Shown piece after piece: positions 14,489 to 15,333 of a DNA stretch of 15,333 nucleotides (positions are counted from its first letter, which is position 1; the number at the start of each line of letters is the position of its first letter). This DNA comes from JANNHK01 sp031404355 (GTDB taxonomy: Bacteria; Actinomycetota; Acidimicrobiia; IMCC26256; PALSA-610), in NCBI GenBank assembly GCA_031404355.1, contig JANNHK010000345.1, forward strand, positions 1-15,333, written 5' to 3'. A model generated the notes under the pieces. The model searched no databases. It saw only the letters and a list, made by a program, of their open reading frames with translations, and was not told where the DNA came from. A program made the translations under genes and the position numbers.

Positions 14489-14517
14489 CGCGTCCTCCGT
14501 ATTCGGTAGAAGTGCTC

Positions 14518-14546
14518 TTTATGGTGCCCCATCCGAGAGATGGCTA
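14518..14546 (-). promoter_or_regulatory. Possible promoter of the ergothioneine operon
   Basis: On the minus strand TAGCCA (14546-14541) and CATAAA (14523-14518) are 17 bp apart, each a 4/6 match. The implied start site near 14511 leaves a leader of about 23 nt holding GGAGG. A 15-bp dyad, CCATC-N5-GATGG (14529-14543), lies in the spacer and overlaps the -35. The evidence is weak. Confidence 0.3.
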
Positions 14547-14591
14547 TGCACGTGCCGCCCGGAGTGCCGGACCTATCGGGTGTTCGGGGCC

Positions 14592-15200
14592 TCACCACCC
14601 GCGTTCGACCCACTCGTCGAGGTGCGGACGCTCGGTACCGATGGTGGTGTCGAGACCATGGCCCGGCATGACGATCGTCTCCTGCGGCAGCGTGAGCAGC
14701 CGCCGGTCGATCGAGGTGATGATCGTGTCGAAGCTTGCGCCTTCGGTGTGCGTGTTCCCCGGCCCGCCCGGGAAGAGGGTGTCGCCACTGAACAGCACCG
14801 GGTGACCTTCGATGAGGAAGCACGTAGAGCCGCGTGTGTGACCGGGTGTGTGGATCGTGTGCAGCCGGAGGTCGCCGATCTCGATGACGTCGGCGTCGGG
14901 GATCGTGAAGTCGTACGACGGCAGCATGGCGGCATCGGCCTCCGAGATACCCACGTCGATGCCGGCGTCGCGCATCTGGGTGACCGCCTGGATGTGGTCC
15001 CAGTGCCCGTGGGTGGTCAGGACCCGCCGCACCCCGGTGGCGTTGGCCACCTCGAGCAGCAATTCGTGCTCGTTGGCGGCGTCGATGATGACCGCCTCGC
15101 CCGTGCTCTTCGAGCGGAGCACGAACACGTTGTTCTCGAACGGCCCCACGACCAGCTTCTCGATCCGCACGTCGGAGGTCTCGTAGTGGGCCGGCCGCAT
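14592..15200 (-). CDS. Metallo-beta-lactamase-fold hydrolase, glyoxalase-II-like
   Basis: This 202-aa cytosolic hydrolase has the full metal-binding set: THGHWDH (63-69, giving His64, His66, Asp68 and His69), His121 in TPGHTRGS, Asp140 in FSGDTLFPGGPGNTH, and His181 in MPGHGLDT. The family includes glyoxalase II, YcbL-like thioesterases and persulfide dioxygenases; the sequence does not separate these, though the short length fits YcbL-like proteins. It lies upstream of the ergothioneine operon on the same strand, 103 bp before the leader ORF, so a role in thiol metabolism is possible but unproven. It starts with ATG at 15200, with TAGCCT 6 nt upstream and no Shine-Dalgarno sequence. Confidence 0.88.
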   Translation of the reverse strand: MRPAHYETSDVRIEKLVVGPFENNVFVLRSKSTGEAVIIDAANEHELLLEVANATGVRRVLTTHGHWDHIQAVTQMRDAGIDVGISEADAAMLPSYDFTIPDADVIEIGDLRLHTIHTPGHTRGSTCFLIEGHPVLFSGDTLFPGGPGNTHTEGASFDTIITSIDRRLLTLPQETIVMPGHGLDTTIGTERPHLDEWVERGW

Positions 15201-15206
15201 GCAGCG

Positions 15207-15212
15207 AGGCTA
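15207..15212 (-). promoter_or_regulatory. Putative -10 element of the MBL-fold hydrolase gene
   Basis: On the minus strand TAGCCT lies 6 nt before the ATG at 15200, consistent with a leaderless message. The matching -35 region is poor, and the sequence further upstream is of doubtful quality. Confidence 0.3.
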
Positions 15213-15234
15213 CCGGCGCCCGAAACCCTCGTTC

Positions 15235-15333
15235 CGGTGGCGGGGGGGTGTTGCCCACCGCAAAACCCCGCCCCCACCACGGGGGGGCCCCCCTGGGCAA
15301 AAGAACCGGGGGGGAGGGATGGGAGGTCAGCCC
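15235..15333. other. G/C homopolymer-rich edge, probably low-quality sequence
   Basis: Runs of 5-7 G or C recur here (for example near 15242, 15270 and 15281), with TTGCCCA at 15251-15257 mirrored by TGGGCAA at 15294-15300. Nothing coding is recognised. The texture is unlike the rest of the window and resembles contig-end base-calling or fold-back error. Confidence 0.5.

Noticed and set aside
14107..15300. 397-codon - strand frame linking the MBL and EgtB regions
   Set aside because: Out of frame with both genes and without motifs; it even extends into the doubtful contig end.
1..15333. Search for tRNA, rRNA, CRISPR arrays, transposases, integrases and att repeats
   Set aside because: None seen by eye: no regularly spaced repeats, no transposase or integrase motifs, no tRNA-like cloverleaf, and no matching direct repeats at the edges of the defence block.

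Overview
The window looks like a high-GC Actinomycetota chromosome fragment, most likely Acidimicrobiia-like. This is inferred from codon use, Thr/Pro-rich exported linkers, SUF genes with SufU, the egtB-egtD pair, and many genes with a TANNNT hexamer 6-9 nt before the start codon and no Shine-Dalgarno sequence, which suggests leaderless mRNAs. The right edge (about 15235-15333) is G/C homopolymer-rich and looks like poor contig-end sequence.

Layout. (1) 1-251 (+): C-terminal end of a SufC-type ATPase, cut by the window edge. (2) 314-1498 (+): an AAA/Orc1-Cdc6-like ATPase whose start codon lies inside a perfect inverted repeat. It converges, with a 20-bp gap, on (3) 1519-4842 (-): a single-chain restriction-modification enzyme (PD-(D/E)XK nuclease, adenine methyltransferase, type ISP C-terminal specificity region) with no helicase. 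(4) 4895-6091 (-): an exported L,D-transpeptidase with a Pro/Thr-rich tail. (5) 6144-6317 (-): a 57-aa protein of unknown function. (6) 6475-9045 (-): a sufC-sufS-sufU operon behind a promoter whose -35/-10 spacer holds an 18-bp palindrome, a likely repressor operator. (7) 9098-10117 (-) and 10152-12287 (+): a GT4 glycosyltransferase and a glycogen-debranching-type glucosidase, transcribed divergently from a 34-bp spacer. (8) 12307-14488 (-): an ergothioneine operon made of a 25-codon leader ORF, egtB and egtD, the last three joined by 4-bp GTGA overlaps. (9) 14592-15200 (-): a glyoxalase-II-like metallo-beta-lactamase-fold hydrolase.

How the genes fit together. SufS and SufU mobilise sulfur from cysteine and SufC powers the scaffold, but sufB and sufD are absent here; the second SufC fragment suggests that another SUF locus adjoins the left edge. 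EgtB and EgtD make ergothioneine. Neither egtA, egtC nor egtE is present, and EgtB carries a tandem Tyr pair that recalls EgtB enzymes using cysteine directly. The debranching enzyme and GT4 probably act on glycogen or a related glucan. The ATPase and restriction enzyme form a plausible anti-phage block of less GC-biased composition set among housekeeping genes.
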